DNA of 64,000 nt from Aliivibrio sp. S3MY1 (GTDB lineage Bacteria; Pseudomonadota; Gammaproteobacteria; Enterobacterales; Vibrionaceae), in contig NZ_JARACO010000007.1 of NCBI RefSeq assembly GCF_028765575.1, positions 1 through 64,000 on the forward strand, given 5' to 3'. This document shows, piece by piece, positions 9,752 through 20,326 of this stretch. The notes beneath the pieces were generated by a model, which had not been told where the DNA came from, did not search any database, and was given only the letters and a program-made list of their open reading frames with translations. Position numbers and translations under genes: made by a program. Each line of letters begins with the position of its first letter. The first letter of the stretch is position 1.

Positions 9752-10373
9752 TAGCCGCTAACCACGTTTCTAATGCACTAATAATTGACTGCGTTACTGT
9801 TTCTAAATCTTGTCCTGCATCAATAGTAATAATAGTTTCATCACTATTAGCAAACTCTAAGTAACGTTCACGACTGCGCTCAAAGAAATCGAGTTTCATC
9901 TGCTCAATTCGATCCAACTCTCCACGAGCTGATGCGCGTTGAAGACCTAATTTAGGATCAATGTCCATATATATGGTGAAATCTGGTTTGAAATCACCAA
10001 GAACGGTATTTCGCATTGTCGCCATTAAATCACGATCAAAACCACGACCACCACCTTGATAAGCTTGTGAAGATAGGTCATGTCGATCACCAACCACCCA
10101 CTCGCCTCTCGCTAATGCCGGCTTAATTACATTACCAACTAACTGTGCTCGTGCTGCATACAGTAATAATAACTCAGCCATATCCGTTAATGGCTCATCA
10201 GGATGACCTTGCTTAACCAACTCACGCATTTTTTCAGCTAATGGCGTACCACCAGGCTCTCTTGTCGTCACTGGATTATCAATACCATGCTTAGCAAGCG
10301 TCGCTAATACATTTTTAATTGCGGTGCTTTTTCCTGCGCCTTCTAGGCCTTCAATTACAATAAATTTAGACAT
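9741..10373 (-). CDS. tmk: thymidylate kinase
   Basis: Cytoplasmic kinase that converts dTMP to dTDP with ATP for DNA synthesis. The P-loop GLEGAGKST spans residues 9-17, the DR(H/Y) motif appears as [17 protein letters not shown] at about 95-111, and the LID region carries [12 protein letters not shown]. The length of 210 residues is normal (E. coli 213). Only two bases separate it from the mltG stop, and it overlaps holB by 11 bases, so it is inside a tightly packed operon. Confidence 0.96.
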   Translation of the reverse strand: MSKFIVIEGLEGAGKSTAIKNVLATLAKHGIDNPVTTREPGGTPLAEKMRELVKQGHPDEPLTDMAELLLLYAARAQLVGNVIKPALARGEWVVGDRHDLSSQAYQGGGRGFDRDLMATMRNTVLGDFKPDFTIYMDIDPKLGLQRASARGELDRIEQMKLDFFERSRERYLEFANSDETIITIDAGQDLETVTQSIISALETWLAANGN

Positions 10374-10375
10374 GA

Positions 10376-11386
10376 TTAATTTCTTAAGGTTCTTAGGTAA
10401 GCTCTAACTGCTTTGTTATGCTCAACGAGTGATTTAGTGAATTTATGACCGCCTGTACCATCTGCAACAAAATAAAGATAACGACTAGTTTCTGGGTGCA
10501 GAGCTGCTCTTATCGATGCAGGGCCCGCCATTGCAATCGGCGTTGGTGGTAGACCATTTATTGTGTACGTATTATAAGCTGTTGGCGTACGTAGATCTTT
10601 TTTACGAATATTACCATCGTATTTATCTCCCATTCCGTAAATTACGGTTGGATCTGTTTGTAAACGCATTCCACGCTTTAAACGGTTAACAAATACAGAA
10701 GATACTCGCTCTCTTTCTGAATCAATTGCTGTTTCTTTTTCAATAATAGAGGCTAAGATCAACGCTTCATAAGATGATTTTAAAGGTAGGTTGGCTGATT
10801 TAGTTTTCCACTCTGTATTCAGTACAGCCACTAATGCATGATGAGAGCGCTCTAGAATATCAAAGTCACTCATACCTGCCGTATAGTGGTATGTTTCAGC
10901 TAAGAACAGCCCTTCTAATTTAGAACGATCAACCCCTAATTTCTCCGCAATTTCTTTTTCTGAAAGATTGCTTAGTTCGTGATCTAAGTAAGGCGCTTGC
11001 TCTAATTGTTGTTGCCATTCAGAAAAACGACTTCCTTCAACAAAGGTAATCGAAAATTGATGCTCTTTACCTGTTTTTAATTGAGTTAGTACTGTCGCTA
11101 AAGATTGGTTAGGTTCAACCCAATATGTGCCAGCTTTAATTTCCGTAAGCTCTGGAAACAATCGATGAGTAAAACGCGCCCATTGAGTCTCTGAGATCCA
11201 TTGCTTCTGTTCAAATTGACGAACCAGTTTTCGATAACTAGTACCTGGTTTTACCTCAATTAACTGAGCATCCTTTAATAAAACAGGTTGATCTGTAAAT
11301 TGAGTCGCTTGTTGATAGCCCCAAAAGCCAACACCAACCGCTCCTATCGCGATGAGTAAAATAAGGAATAACAATTTCTTTAGCAC
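10376..11386 (-). CDS. mltG: endolytic murein transglycosylase
   Basis: MltG (YceG) cuts nascent peptidoglycan strands and is thought to end glycan polymerisation. The protein has a single N-terminal membrane helix (about 4-23), a LysM-like region, then the YceG catalytic domain with the ASIIEKETA motif at 212-220 that carries the catalytic glutamate, followed by QTDPTVIYG and the NTY-GLPPTPI segments. Its 336 residues match the E. coli enzyme (340). The catalytic part is expected in the periplasm, anchored to the inner membrane. It overlaps pabC by 7 bases and is followed directly by tmk. Confidence 0.95.
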   Translation of the reverse strand: MLKKLLFLILLIAIGAVGVGFWGYQQATQFTDQPVLLKDAQLIEVKPGTSYRKLVRQFEQKQWISETQWARFTHRLFPELTEIKAGTYWVEPNQSLATVLTQLKTGKEHQFSITFVEGSRFSEWQQQLEQAPYLDHELSNLSEKEIAEKLGVDRSKLEGLFLAETYHYTAGMSDFDILERSHHALVAVLNTEWKTKSANLPLKSSYEALILASIIEKETAIDSERERVSSVFVNRLKRGMRLQTDPTVIYGMGDKYDGNIRKKDLRTPTAYNTYTINGLPPTPIAMAGPASIRAALHPETSRYLYFVADGTGGHKFTKSLVEHNKAVRAYLRTLRN

Positions 11387-12189
11387 GAGTACAATTTCTC
11401 CTGAAATCTGTGTGTAAATTTATGTTGAGTGAATGTTGTATTAACAATTGCATTGATTGGCACAATTTCAAATAAAGAATTAGTAATAAAAACTTCATCA
11501 GCATTTTCTAGCTCACACAGTTCTACACTAACTTCATTTAACTCTAATTGAGATTCTTCTATCAACTGTTGCAGGTGCTTTTTCATCACACCCTCTATAC
11601 CTGAAAAAGACAAATCAGGAGTAAAGATTCTACCATCCTTAATCCAAAAGATATTACCTATTGAGGTTTCTATAACTTTGTTATTAAGATCAAGAACCAC
11701 CATATCTGTTGTTTCTGTTTTTTCTATTTCATCTTTGATTAATACTTGCTCTAATCGATTTAAATGCTTCATTCCAGCAAGCTGTGGAGATGATAAACCA
11801 AGCTTAATCATAGAGACACCTAATTCAATGCCATTTTTTTGCCATTGCTTATAATGGCTTGGATATTGAAAATCAGACACGATGACCTGCGTAGTCACAC
11901 ATCCTTCAGGTGAATAACCTCTGCCACCAGCACCCCGACTAATTAATATTTTAATGCCGCCAAGCGCCAGATTCTTCGCAATACTGCAAACCTGCGTTTC
12001 TAATTCATGCCAATTAGGAGGTGTCATCATTAAACGTTTTGCGGAAGTTTTAAGACGTTCTAAATGAAAAGGCCATAAACATATCTCACCATTTTCAACT
12101 TTCATGGTGGTAAAGAAACCATCTCCATATTGGGTACTTCGATCATTAATCGGTAATGTTTCGGATTCAACACCATTAACCCAGTACAT
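11380..12189 (-). CDS. pabC: aminodeoxychorismate lyase
   Basis: Pyridoxal-phosphate enzyme of fold type IV that turns 4-amino-4-deoxychorismate into 4-aminobenzoate and pyruvate for folate synthesis. The opening W-V-N-G segment, RSTQYGDGFFTT (about 17-28), the catalytic-lysine region MKHLNRLEQV and the SIGNIFWIKDG and EVFITNSLF segments are typical. The 269 residues match E. coli PabC. It comes after fabF beyond a strong terminator, so it may depend on readthrough or its own promoter. It overlaps mltG. Confidence 0.93.
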   Translation of the reverse strand: MYWVNGVESETLPINDRSTQYGDGFFTTMKVENGEICLWPFHLERLKTSAKRLMMTPPNWHELETQVCSIAKNLALGGIKILISRGAGGRGYSPEGCVTTQVIVSDFQYPSHYKQWQKNGIELGVSMIKLGLSSPQLAGMKHLNRLEQVLIKDEIEKTETTDMVVLDLNNKVIETSIGNIFWIKDGRIFTPDLSFSGIEGVMKKHLQQLIEESQLELNEVSVELCELENADEVFITNSLFEIVPINAIVNTTFTQHKFTHRFQEKLYSC

Positions 12190-12204
12190 AGAAACTCCAG
12201 ATAA

Positions 12205-12240
12205 TAAAAAAGGCGATTTGATATAATATCAAACCGCCTT
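12205..12240 (-). terminator. strong terminator between fabF and pabC
   Basis: On the minus strand AAGGCGGTTTGATAT pairs with ATATCAAATCGCCTT (one G-T pair) followed by a T6 run. It sits after fabF and before pabC, dividing the fatty-acid genes from the pabC-mltG-tmk-holB-tatD group. Confidence 0.9.
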
Positions 12241-12289
12241 CAAAATATAACTAACTGAATGAAACTAATTAAGCTTCATAAACAAGTTA

Positions 12290-13534
12290 TTACATTTTCT
12301 TAAAGATTAGTGAACCGTTAGTACCACCGAAGCCGAACGAATTACAAATAGCGTATTCCATGTTCGTTACTTTACGAGCAGTATGAGGAACTAGATCGAT
12401 ATCTAGACCTTCTTCAGGATCATCAAGATTGATCGTTGGTGGTACAATTTGATCAACCAAAGACAGTGCTGTGATAATTGCTTCAACAGAACCAGCGGCA
12501 CCTAATAAGTGACCTGTCATTGATTTTGTTGATGATACTAATACTTGCTTAGTACCCGCTTCACCAAGTGCACGTTTGATGCCCTTAACTTCAGCCACAT
12601 CACCCGCAGGTGTTGAAGTACCATGAGCATTAACATAACCGATTTGTTCACCCGTTACGCCTGCATCACGCATTGCCGCTTCCATCGCTAGCGCACCACC
12701 AGAACCGTCTGGTGTTGGTGAAGTCATGTGATAAGCATCACCGCTCATACCAAAGCCAACTAGTTCACAGTAGATTTTTGCACCGCGAGCTTTTGCGTGT
12801 TCATATTCTTCAAGAACCATCATACCGGCACCATCACCTAGAACAAAACCATCACGGTTTTTATCCCAAGGACGTGATGCACCTTGTGGGTTCTCATTGT
12901 TTGTTGATAGTGCTTTAGCTGCACCAAAACCGCCCATACCTAGCTCAGTAGATGCTTTTTCAGCACCACCCGCTAGCATTGCATCAGCGTCACCATAAGC
13001 GATCATACGTGCAGCGTGACCAATATTATGAAGACCTGTAGTACAAGCCGTTGAAATTGCGATATTTGGACCACGTAGACCGCGCATGATCGACATATGA
13101 CCTGCGATCATATTTACGATAGTTGAAGGCACGAAAAACGGACTGATCTTACGAGGACCTTTTTCTTTAAATGCTTTGTAGCCAGCTTCGATTAAGCCAA
13201 GACCACCAATGCCTGAACCAATTGCAGCACCGATACGGTGAGCATTTTCTTCAGTAACTTTAAAACCCGAGTCATCTAATGCCTGGATGCCAGCAGCTAC
13301 GCCGTATTGGATAAATAAATCCATCTTACGAGCGTCTTTCTTAGACATATACTCTTCAGCATTAAAGTCTTTAACTAGACCTGCAAAACGAGTAGTAAAC
13401 TCAGTGGTATCAAAGTGTTCGATATTAACGATACCACTTTGGCCTGCTAGCAGCGCTTTCCAAGATGCTTCAACAGTGTTACCCACCGGTGTTAGCATAC
13501 CCATGCCTGTAACAACTACACGACGTTTGGACAC
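12290..13534 (-). CDS. fabF: 3-oxoacyl-ACP synthase II
   Basis: Elongating condensing enzyme of type II fatty acid synthesis; it joins malonyl-ACP to acyl-ACP and in proteobacteria governs the 16:1 to 18:1 step. The Cys-His-His triad is visible: Cys164 in STACTTG, the first histidine in [11 protein letters not shown] and the second in [10 protein letters not shown]. Its 414 residues match E. coli FabF. The start is GTG with a GGAG ribosome site 9 bases upstream ([10 protein letters not shown]). It follows acpP after a hairpin that may tune the high acpP to low fabF ratio. Confidence 0.97.
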   Translation of the reverse strand: MSKRRVVVTGMGMLTPVGNTVEASWKALLAGQSGIVNIEHFDTTEFTTRFAGLVKDFNAEEYMSKKDARKMDLFIQYGVAAGIQALDDSGFKVTEENAHRIGAAIGSGIGGLGLIEAGYKAFKEKGPRKISPFFVPSTIVNMIAGHMSIMRGLRGPNIAISTACTTGLHNIGHAARMIAYGDADAMLAGGAEKASTELGMGGFGAAKALSTNNENPQGASRPWDKNRDGFVLGDGAGMMVLEEYEHAKARGAKIYCELVGFGMSGDAYHMTSPTPDGSGGALAMEAAMRDAGVTGEQIGYVNAHGTSTPAGDVAEVKGIKRALGEAGTKQVLVSSTKSMTGHLLGAAGSVEAIITALSLVDQIVPPTINLDDPEEGLDIDLVPHTARKVTNMEYAICNSFGFGGTNGSLIFKKM

Positions 13535-13582
13535 GATATATTTCTCCGGAATTAATTGATATTAGATAGGGATTGTAGCGTA

Positions 13583-13613
13583 CTAAAAACTCAGGCGGTC
13601 AAGATGACCGCCT
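13583..13613 (-). terminator. hairpin/terminator after acpP
   Basis: On the minus strand CAGGCGGTCA pairs with TGACCGCCTG around a TCT loop, followed by GAGTTTTTAG. It is probably a partial terminator that lets some transcripts continue into fabF, leaving abundant monocistronic acpP mRNA. Confidence 0.75.
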
Positions 13614-13630
13614 GGAAGGTATTTCTTTTA

Positions 13631-13864
13631 TTACTGTGCGCTAGTTACGTAGTCGATAGCAGCTTGAACAGTAGTGATTTTCTCAGCTTCTTCATCTGGA
13701 ATCTCAGTGTCAAACTCTTCTTCTAGAGCCATAACTAGTTCAACTGTATCTAGTGAATCTGCACCTAGGTCATCAACGAATGATGCTTCGTTTTTAACTT
13801 CAGCTTCACCAACACCTAGTTGCTCAATGATGATTTTCTTTACGCGTTCTTCAAGATTGCTCAT
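13631..13864 (-). CDS. acpP: acyl carrier protein
   Basis: Small acidic carrier of growing acyl chains in fatty acid and lipid A synthesis. Ser37 in [12 protein letters not shown] is the site of 4'-phosphopantetheine attachment. The 77 residues and strongly acidic composition are those of E. coli AcpP. It lies between fabG and fabF with a hairpin after it. Confidence 0.98.
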   Translation of the reverse strand: MSNLEERVKKIIIEQLGVGEAEVKNEASFVDDLGADSLDTVELVMALEEEFDTEIPDEEAEKITTVQAAIDYVTSAQ

Positions 13865-14033
13865 TTTAATTTTCCTAATTACAGATTTCGCTGATTTGCG
13901 ATACTTGCTGTATTTTATTCATTAATAAGAAAGTTGCAAGGCCAAGATTGCTGGTCAAACCACGAAAATCGTGATTTTTAGTGCAATTTTGACCCAAAAT
14001 TGACTTAAGTCACCCTTAAATCAATTTTATAAA

Positions 14034-14768
14034 TTAAACCATGTACATGCCGCCATTCACATGCAAAGTTTCGCCTGTGATATAAGCTGCTTCTGGAGAT
14101 GCTAAAAAGACAACTGCAGCAGCAATTTCTTTAGGATCACCTAAACGACCAGCAGGTACAGATGATAGTGTTGCAGCTCGCTGCTCATCATTCAAGGCTT
14201 TTGTCATATCAGTCTCAATAAAACCTGGAGCAACTGTATTTACAGTTATGCCACGAGAAGCAACTTCACGAGCCATTGCTTTAGTAAAACCGATAACACC
14301 AGCTTTCGCCGCTGCATAATTTGTTTGTCCCGCATTACCCATAGTACCAACCACTGAACCTACGTTGATAATACGACCATTGCGTTTTTTCATCATACCG
14401 CGAAGTACCGCTTTAGATAAACGGAAGATAGACGTTAGGTTGGTATCAATGATATCCATCCATTCATCATCTTTCATTCTCATAAGTAAGTTATCACGAG
14501 TAATACCCGCATTATTTACAAGAATATCTAACGCACCAAACTCATCATTGATGGTTTTTAATACTTCAGCAACAGACTCTGCATCTGTTACGTTCAGAGC
14601 TAGACCTTTACCGTTCTGGCCTAAGTACTCACTGATTGCAGCAGCGCCATTTTCAGAAGTAGCTGTACCAATAACCGTTGCTCCGCGCGACACTAATTGC
14701 TCAGCAATTGCACGACCAATACCACGGCTAGCGCCAGTAACTAAGGCAATTTTGCCTTCTAAATTCAT
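14034..14768 (-). CDS. fabG: 3-oxoacyl-ACP reductase
   Basis: NADPH-dependent short-chain dehydrogenase that reduces 3-oxoacyl-ACP in every elongation cycle. The cofactor motif TGASRGIG is at 11-18 and the Ser138-Tyr151-Lys155 triad is in place when counted from the second of two adjacent ATG codons (MNLEGK), which is how E. coli FabG begins. The first ATG at 14771 is equally reachable from the AAAGGGAA ribosome site and would add one Met. Length is 244 residues, as in E. coli. It follows fabD by 19 bases. Confidence 0.97.
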   Translation of the reverse strand: MNLEGKIALVTGASRGIGRAIAEQLVSRGATVIGTATSENGAAAISEYLGQNGKGLALNVTDAESVAEVLKTINDEFGALDILVNNAGITRDNLLMRMKDDEWMDIIDTNLTSIFRLSKAVLRGMMKKRNGRIINVGSVVGTMGNAGQTNYAAAKAGVIGFTKAMAREVASRGITVNTVAPGFIETDMTKALNDEQRAATLSSVPAGRLGDPKEIAAAVVFLASPEAAYITGETLHVNGGMYMV

Positions 14769-14787
14769 CATTTACTATTCCCTTTAA

Positions 14788-15711
14788 TTACTTAGCTGCT
14801 TCAAGAGAAGCGGCATCATTTACTGCTGCTGCGCTAAGTGATTTAACGATTCGCTTAGTTAAACCAGTAAGAACTTTACCTGGACCAACTTCATATAAGG
14901 TTTCAACACCTTGTTCTGCCATTGTTTCTACAACTTCCGTCCAACGTACTGGGCAGTATAATTGACGAACAAGTGCGTCTTTAATTTTTTCAGGATCAGT
15001 TTCAGCGATAACATCAACGTTATTAATAACTGGCAATGCTGGAGCAGAAAACTCAAGGCTCTCTAATGCTAGTGCAAGTTTATCAGCCGCAGGTTTCATT
15101 AGCGCGCAATGCGATGGAACCGATACTGGTAAAGGAAGCGCACGTTTGGCACCCGCTTCTTTACATAATACACCCGCACGCTCAACTGCATCTTTATTAC
15201 CCGCAATAACCACTTGGCCTGGTGAGTTAAAGTTTACAGGAGAAACAACCTCACCTTGCGCAGCTTCTTCACATGCTTTAGCAATTGATTCGTTATCCAA
15301 ACCAATAATGGCATACATTGCGCCAACACCAGCTGGAACGGCTTCTTGCATTAATTGACCACGAAGTTCAACTAATTTAATCGCATCTTTAAAGTCCACT
15401 ACTCCTGCACATACAAGCGCAGAATATTCACCAAGACTATGACCAGCTAAAACAGATGGTTGTGCTAAACCTTGCTCTTGCCATACACGCCATAATGCAA
15501 CAGAGGTTGCTAATAATGCTGGCTGAGTACGAAAAGTTTGGTTTAAATCTTCTGCTGGGCCATTTTGAACAAGTGACCACAAGTCATAACCTAACGCTTC
15601 AGATGCTTCTGAAAAAGTTTGCGTTACAACTTCGTGTTGCTCACCTAACTCAGCAAGCATGCCAACAGCTTGAGAGCCTTGACCTGGAAAAACGATAGCA
15701 AAATTGCTCAT
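14788..15711 (-). CDS. fabD: malonyl-CoA-ACP transacylase
   Basis: Transfers malonate from CoA to ACP, supplying the two-carbon donor for fatty acid elongation. The nucleophile Ser92 sits in GHSLGEYSAL and the partner His201 in PSHCALM; the opening FPGQGSQ oxyanion loop is at 8-14. Its 307 residues compare with 309 in E. coli. It lies between fabH and fabG in the usual order. Confidence 0.97.
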   Translation of the reverse strand: MSNFAIVFPGQGSQAVGMLAELGEQHEVVTQTFSEASEALGYDLWSLVQNGPAEDLNQTFRTQPALLATSVALWRVWQEQGLAQPSVLAGHSLGEYSALVCAGVVDFKDAIKLVELRGQLMQEAVPAGVGAMYAIIGLDNESIAKACEEAAQGEVVSPVNFNSPGQVVIAGNKDAVERAGVLCKEAGAKRALPLPVSVPSHCALMKPAADKLALALESLEFSAPALPVINNVDVIAETDPEKIKDALVRQLYCPVRWTEVVETMAEQGVETLYEVGPGKVLTGLTKRIVKSLSAAAVNDAASLEAAK

Positions 15712-15775
15712 GAATATTATTTCCTTTAAATAAGCATATAAAGAAATTAGATCGCTACGATGATCTATTTCTCAC

Positions 15776-16729
15776 TTAAAACTTAACGAGTGCAGAACCC
15801 CAAGTGAAACCACCACCAAATGCTTCAAGCAATAAGGTTTGACCTCGTTGGATTCTGCCATCACGTACTGCTTCATCTAATGCCGTAGGCACCGTTGCTG
15901 CAGAAGTATTTCCGTGACGATCGAGAGTAACAACAACTTGATCCATCGACATCGACAGTTTCTTCGCTGTTGCTTTAATAATTCGTAAATTTGCCTGATG
16001 AGGTACTAACCAGTCTAACTCTGATTTATCCATTTGATTTTTATGAAGTGTTTCTTTTACCAAATTCGATAACTGAGTCACGGCAACTTTAAAGACTTCA
16101 TTCCCAGCCATGTGTAGCCACTTATCTGCTTCTTCATTTTTACGAGAAGGTACAGGTAAAGAAAGTAATTCACCAAATTTACCATCAGCATGTAAATGCG
16201 TTGAGATAATACCAGGTTCTTCACTTTGACCAATAATTACAGCGCCAGCACCATCACCAAATAAGATAACAGTAGAACGGTCTTCTGGGTTGCAAGTATG
16301 AGATACCGCATCAGAACCAATAACCAGTACATTTTTCGCCATGCCAGTCTTGATGTGCTGATCAGCCACACTCAATGCATAAACGAAACCAGAACAAGCT
16401 GCTGATAGATCAAACGCTGGACAGCCTTGGATCTCTAATAATCCTTGGACTTCACATGCAGCAGAAGGAAATGAGTACGTTGGTGTACTTGTTGCCAAGA
16501 TAATCAGATCAATATCATGCTTATCTATTCCAGCCATTTCGATTGCATTTACAGAAGCCAAGTATGCCATAGTAGCCACTGATTCATCTTTGCCAGCAAT
16601 GCGACGTTCACTAATACCAGTACGAGCTAGAATCCACTCATCACTTGTATCGACCATTTTTTCTAAATCCGCGTTAGTGCGAATTTGTGCTGGTAAATAG
16701 CTACCAGTGCCTAAAATTTTGCTATACAT
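15776..16729 (-). CDS. fabH: 3-oxoacyl-ACP synthase III
   Basis: Initiating condensing enzyme that joins acetyl-CoA to malonyl-ACP. The catalytic triad Cys112 (SAACSGF), His244 (VPHQANLRI) and Asn274 (RHGNTSAA) is exactly positioned as in E. coli FabH. Full length at 317 residues. It follows plsX by 5 bases, so the two are coupled. Confidence 0.97.
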   Translation of the reverse strand: MYSKILGTGSYLPAQIRTNADLEKMVDTSDEWILARTGISERRIAGKDESVATMAYLASVNAIEMAGIDKHDIDLIILATSTPTYSFPSAACEVQGLLEIQGCPAFDLSAACSGFVYALSVADQHIKTGMAKNVLVIGSDAVSHTCNPEDRSTVILFGDGAGAVIIGQSEEPGIISTHLHADGKFGELLSLPVPSRKNEEADKWLHMAGNEVFKVAVTQLSNLVKETLHKNQMDKSELDWLVPHQANLRIIKATAKKLSMSMDQVVVTLDRHGNTSAATVPTALDEAVRDGRIQRGQTLLLEAFGGGFTWGSALVKF

Positions 16730-16734
16730 GAAGA

Positions 16735-17760
16735 CTAATAATGCCTCTCGAGTAAAACTGCCTCCAAGCGATCACTAATACGATTAGGTATTTGACGCTT
16801 GACCTCATGAACCGCTTCCTTGATAGCATTGTTAAAGGCAGATATATCTGCACTTCCATGACTTTTTATAACAATGCCGCGCAATCCTATCAGACTTGCG
16901 CCGTTATACTGGTCGGGGTTCAACTCTTTTAAGCTAGAAATGACATCACCAAAGAGCCATTTCGCTAAAATTTGTTTAAATTTTGATGTTACTAGGTGTG
17001 ATTTTAGTTGAGCTAGAAATAAATGCGCAACGCCTTCACTTGTTTTCAAGCAAACATTACCAACAAACCCATCACACACGACTACATCAGCAATACCTTG
17101 ATAAAGCTTATCACCTTCAATATAGCCAATATACTGAATATCTTGGCATTGATGTAACATTTCAGAACAACGTTTTATTTGATCATTACCCTTAATTTCT
17201 TCTTCACCAATGTTCAATAGAGCCACTTTTGCTTTTCGCCCTAATGATTGTTCCGCTAATTCAGCGCCCATGACAGCAAATTGAAATAAAGTATCAGCAT
17301 CGCATGATACATTAGCGCCGAGATCTAACATCCAAGTACGTTGATTATTTTTCGTTGGTAATGGACTGATCAATGCAGGGCGTTCTACACCAGGAAGAAG
17401 TTTTAAAGTAAAACGAGATAATCCCATTAATGCACCAGTATTGCCTGCGCTAATACACGCTTGAGCATCTGTACTGGAAACTAAATCAAGGGCGACTCTC
17501 ATTGAGCTACCACGACTGTGTCGGAGAGCTTTTGAAGGCGGTGTGTTATTACCAATTACGCTGTCGCTATGGACTATTGATAATCTTGAGTTGGGGGTAT
17601 AATTTAGGCGTGTTAATTGTATAGAAATCGCATCACGATCTCCAACAATAGTTATTTTTAGCTCTGGGAATTGCGACAATGCCTGCACGGCGGCAGGCAC
17701 TGTAACTTGGGGACCGAAATCCCCACCCATCGCATCAATTGCAATGGTTAGCTGCTGCAA
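16735..17760 (-). CDS. plsX: phosphate acyltransferase PlsX
   Basis: Converts acyl-ACP to acyl-phosphate for phospholipid synthesis, at the inner face of the membrane. The family start [11 protein letters not shown], the [17 protein letters not shown] segment and the SHGSAD motif near the C-terminus are present. The 341 residues are normal (E. coli 356). It sits between rpmF and fabH, the conserved order that links lipid and ribosome synthesis. The start codon is 10 bases after the rpmF stop. Confidence 0.95.
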   Translation of the reverse strand: MQQLTIAIDAMGGDFGPQVTVPAAVQALSQFPELKITIVGDRDAISIQLTRLNYTPNSRLSIVHSDSVIGNNTPPSKALRHSRGSSMRVALDLVSSTDAQACISAGNTGALMGLSRFTLKLLPGVERPALISPLPTKNNQRTWMLDLGANVSCDADTLFQFAVMGAELAEQSLGRKAKVALLNIGEEEIKGNDQIKRCSEMLHQCQDIQYIGYIEGDKLYQGIADVVVCDGFVGNVCLKTSEGVAHLFLAQLKSHLVTSKFKQILAKWLFGDVISSLKELNPDQYNGASLIGLRGIVIKSHGSADISAFNNAIKEAVHEVKRQIPNRISDRLEAVLLERHY

Positions 17761-17770
17761 AGCGTCAACC

Positions 17771-17941
17771 TTACTTGTTGATTACCTTGCGGCCACGGTA
17801 GAAACCGTCAGCTGTAACGTTGTGACGAAGGTGAGTTTCGCCACTAGTTGCGTCTACAGATAAAGCAGCTGTAGTTAGTGCATCATGTGAACGACGCATG
17901 CCACGCATTGAACGTGATTTTTTGCTCTTTTGTACGGCCAT
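17771..17941 (-). CDS. rpmF: 50S ribosomal protein L32
   Basis: A 56-residue basic protein starting [20 protein letters not shown] and ending VINK. Like E. coli L32 it lacks zinc-binding cysteines. It assembles into the large ribosomal subunit. It starts 16 bases after yceD's stop and ends just before plsX, the conserved yceD-rpmF-plsX order. Confidence 0.97.
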   Translation of the reverse strand: MAVQKSKKSRSMRGMRRSHDALTTAALSVDATSGETHLRHNVTADGFYRGRKVINK

Positions 17942-17957
17942 GGACCCTACTCCTCAA

Positions 17958-18479
17958 TTACTGTTGTTTTAAAGATTTTAAAACATCAAACGGATTCGGT
18001 TTCTCTTCCTCTTCAGGAATTTCGCCAAATACCAAATTGTTAGATTTGACCTGACAATCTTTAATGTCATGCATAGCGACTTGCGGCAACGCTAGAATAA
18101 ACTCGTCAGTTACCAACTCAACGAGATCAACTTCACCTACTTCATTTAAATCTACAAACTCATATTCCTCAGGAACTAGAGCTGCCTTCTCTTCGCTTAA
18201 AAAAGGCGTACACTTAAATGATACATTTAGGTGATGTTCAAAATTTTTATTACAGCGTTGACATTCCAACAATACATTGACGCTAGCTTTACCAGAGATA
18301 ACGGCTAATCGTTGTTCGTCAACTTTAAATGACATCGTGACTTCAGCATCACTTTTCACATCTTCAGTAGATTCAGCCAAACGCTTTAAAATATCAGATT
18401 GGATGATTCCATCGTAATCTAATCTTCGTTGAGCGTTTTGGATTGCATCAACTGTTCGTGGTATTTTTACCTTTTGCAT
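17958..18479 (-). CDS. yceD: YceD family protein (DUF177)
   Basis: A 173-residue DUF177 protein. Homologues in E. coli and plants are linked to 23S rRNA accumulation, but the mechanism is not settled. Visible are an N-terminal beta-rich half, a CQRC pair in VLLECQRCNKNF, further cysteines in FKCTPF and DCQVK, an acidic central part with DLVELVTDEFILALP, and an acidic EEEEKPNPFDVLKSL C-terminus. It is first in the minus-strand block, immediately before rpmF, so it is probably co-transcribed with L32. Confidence 0.9.
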   Translation of the reverse strand: MQKVKIPRTVDAIQNAQRRLDYDGIIQSDILKRLAESTEDVKSDAEVTMSFKVDEQRLAVISGKASVNVLLECQRCNKNFEHHLNVSFKCTPFLSEEKAALVPEEYEFVDLNEVGEVDLVELVTDEFILALPQVAMHDIKDCQVKSNNLVFGEIPEEEEKPNPFDVLKSLKQQ

Positions 18480-18612
18480 AGGGCGCGCATCTTATCTTTC
18501 TAAAGCCTTAGAGTCAAAGAAAAATGGCAAAAAATATGCTTTTTTTCTTCCCAGTTGCTATTTCAGCAGAGTTGCTAATAATAAACGAAAAGTTTAAGAA
18601 GAAGAACCCATT

Positions 18613-19194
18613 ATGCAACCAAAACTCATTCTAGCTTCAACATCGCCTTTTCGACGCTCGATCTTAGAGAAGATCCAAGTCCCTTTTGATGCAATTTCAC
18701 CCAATTGTGATGAGACACCATTGGAAAATGAATCACCTAGAGATTTAGTCACTCGCTTAGCTGAGCAAAAAGCACTCTCTTGTGGCATTAAGGATCCTAA
18801 TTGCTTGATCATAGGATCTGACCAAGTCTGCGTGATTAATGATCGCATTATTGGGAAGCCATTAACACGCGAAAAAGCCATTACTCAACTTCAGGAAGCC
18901 AGCGGGCAAATTATTACTTTCTATACTGGTTTATCACTGTTTAATAGCACGACAATGAAGAGTGAAACCCTTTGTGAAGAGTTTAAGGTTCATTTTCGCC
19001 AGTTAACAAAAAAACAAATTGAAAATTATGTGGATAAAGAAATGCCATTGTATTGTGCTGGTAGTTTTAAGTGTGAAGGGCTTGGTATTGCCTTATTTGA
19101 AAAACTAGAAGGAAAAGATCCAAATACTTTAATTGGTCTTCCCCTGATAACACTGATAGATATGCTAGAACGTCAACAATTCCAAGTTTTATAA
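18613..19194 (+). CDS. yceF: Maf family nucleotide pyrophosphatase (YceF type)
   Basis: Maf-like house-cleaning pyrophosphatase; the YceF branch hydrolyses 7-methyl-GTP. The opening [14 protein letters not shown] (5-18) with the Ser-Thr-Ser-Pro-x-Arg motif, the DETP segment at about 37-40, the catalytic aspartate in IIGSDQV and the [11 protein letters not shown] segment late in the protein are as in YceF. Length is 193 residues (E. coli 194). It diverges from yceD, as in E. coli, and converges on rluC. Confidence 0.92.
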   Translation: MQPKLILASTSPFRRSILEKIQVPFDAISPNCDETPLENESPRDLVTRLAEQKALSCGIKDPNCLIIGSDQVCVINDRIIGKPLTREKAITQLQEASGQIITFYTGLSLFNSTTMKSETLCEEFKVHFRQLTKKQIENYVDKEMPLYCAGSFKCEGLGIALFEKLEGKDPNTLIGLPLITLIDMLERQQFQVL

Positions 19195-19220
19195 GCAATT
19201 TTTTGCTCAAAGCTGTGAGT

Positions 19221-19257
19221 AAAAAAAAGCGATAAGTGTTAAATAACACTTATCGCT
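19221..19257 (-). terminator. terminator after rluC
   Basis: Perfect 13-bp stem AGCGATAAGTGTT/AACACTTATCGCT with an AAAT loop. A T8 run follows on the minus strand. The plus-strand side has no T-run, so it mainly ends rluC. Confidence 0.9.
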
Positions 19258-19283
19258 AGAATAATAAAAAGAGTAACAACAGA

Positions 19284-20231
19284 TTACTTTTTAGAACGTA
19301 ATCCTTTTAAAACTCTTTCTAGTCGATTTTCCATTGGAGCGCTGATATCCATTAACTCTTCCGTACTTGGATGAGTAAATTTGATATTCGCTGCATGTAA
19401 GAACAATCGATCTAAACCAAACTGTCCTGAATAAGCATCAAATCGTCTATCTCCATAACGATCATCCCAACCAATTGGGTGGCCGGTATATTGTGCATGT
19501 ACACGAATTTGATGGGTACGCCCTGTAATTGGACTTGCCTGAATTAATGTTGCTTGCTCAAACTTCTCTAAAATCTTAAAGCGTGTTTCAGAAGGCTTAC
19601 CATTAGGGTTCACTCGAACAATACTATTCACTTCATTTTTAAGTAAAGGAGCATTGACCACTTTACAGGTACTTTTCCATTCACCCATAACTAAAGCAAA
19701 ATAATATTTTTGAACCGTCTTATTTCGGAACTGTTCTTGTAATCGACGTAATGCCGAACGCTTTTTAGCAATTAAAAGAATACCTGATGTATCTCTATCA
19801 ATTCGATGCACTAGTTCTAGAAAACGAGCCTCTGGACGTAACGCACGTAACGCTTCAATCGCCCCAAATTTTAAACCACTACCACCATGTACCGCAGTAC
19901 CCGATGGCTTATTCAAAATAAGAAGGTGATCATCTTCATAAATAATGCAGCTTTCAAGCTCAGAGACTTTTGCTAATTTAACATTTGGCAACTCAGGAGC
20001 GGTTGATTCAGGTAACTTCACTGGAGGGACTCGAACTATATCCCCCTCTTGAATTTTATATTCTGGTTTAATGCGTTTTTTATTTACACGAACTTCGCCT
20101 TTACGCACAATTCGGTAAATCATACTTTTTGGTACATTTTTTAAGCGGGCAAGAAGAAAATTATCGATTCGTTGCCCTGCAAAATCGTCATCGATCTCGA
20201 CGAATTGCACTTTAGGTTTATCTTCATTCAT
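19284..20231 (-). CDS. rluC: 23S rRNA pseudouridine synthase RluC
   Basis: Makes pseudouridines 955, 2504 and 2580 in 23S rRNA (known for the E. coli enzyme). It has an N-terminal S4 RNA-binding domain (about 20-80) and the RluA-type catalytic domain with Asp145 in HRIDRDTSG. The KSGTAVHGG-like motif appears as NKPSGTAVHGG at 107-117. Length is 315 residues (E. coli 319). It is divergent from rne, the same arrangement as in E. coli, with the two promoters in the region between. Confidence 0.95.
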   Translation of the reverse strand: MNEDKPKVQFVEIDDDFAGQRIDNFLLARLKNVPKSMIYRIVRKGEVRVNKKRIKPEYKIQEGDIVRVPPVKLPESTAPELPNVKLAKVSELESCIIYEDDHLLILNKPSGTAVHGGSGLKFGAIEALRALRPEARFLELVHRIDRDTSGILLIAKKRSALRRLQEQFRNKTVQKYYFALVMGEWKSTCKVVNAPLLKNEVNSIVRVNPNGKPSETRFKILEKFEQATLIQASPITGRTHQIRVHAQYTGHPIGWDDRYGDRRFDAYSGQFGLDRLFLHAANIKFTHPSTEELMDISAPMENRLERVLKGLRSKK

Positions 20232-20297
20232 TTGTGTATTCTACTGTCTTAATTCTAATTGATGAACCTTTTTTAGCTCACTTTCAAATAATCAAGA

Positions 20298-20326
20298 TTG
20301 CTGAGCCTTGATCTGACTGTTATAGT
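20298..20326 (+). promoter_or_regulatory. sigma-70 promoter for rne
   Basis: TTGCTG (20298-20303), a 17-base spacer and TATAGT (20321-20326), preceded by TG one base out of the extended -10 position. Predicted transcription start is near 20333, giving a leader of about 340 bases, close to the 361-base rne leader of E. coli. Confidence 0.7.

Noticed and set aside
11256-11504. 82-codon minus-strand frame across the mltG-pabC junction
   Set aside because: Out of frame with two well-supported overlapping genes and without a ribosome site.
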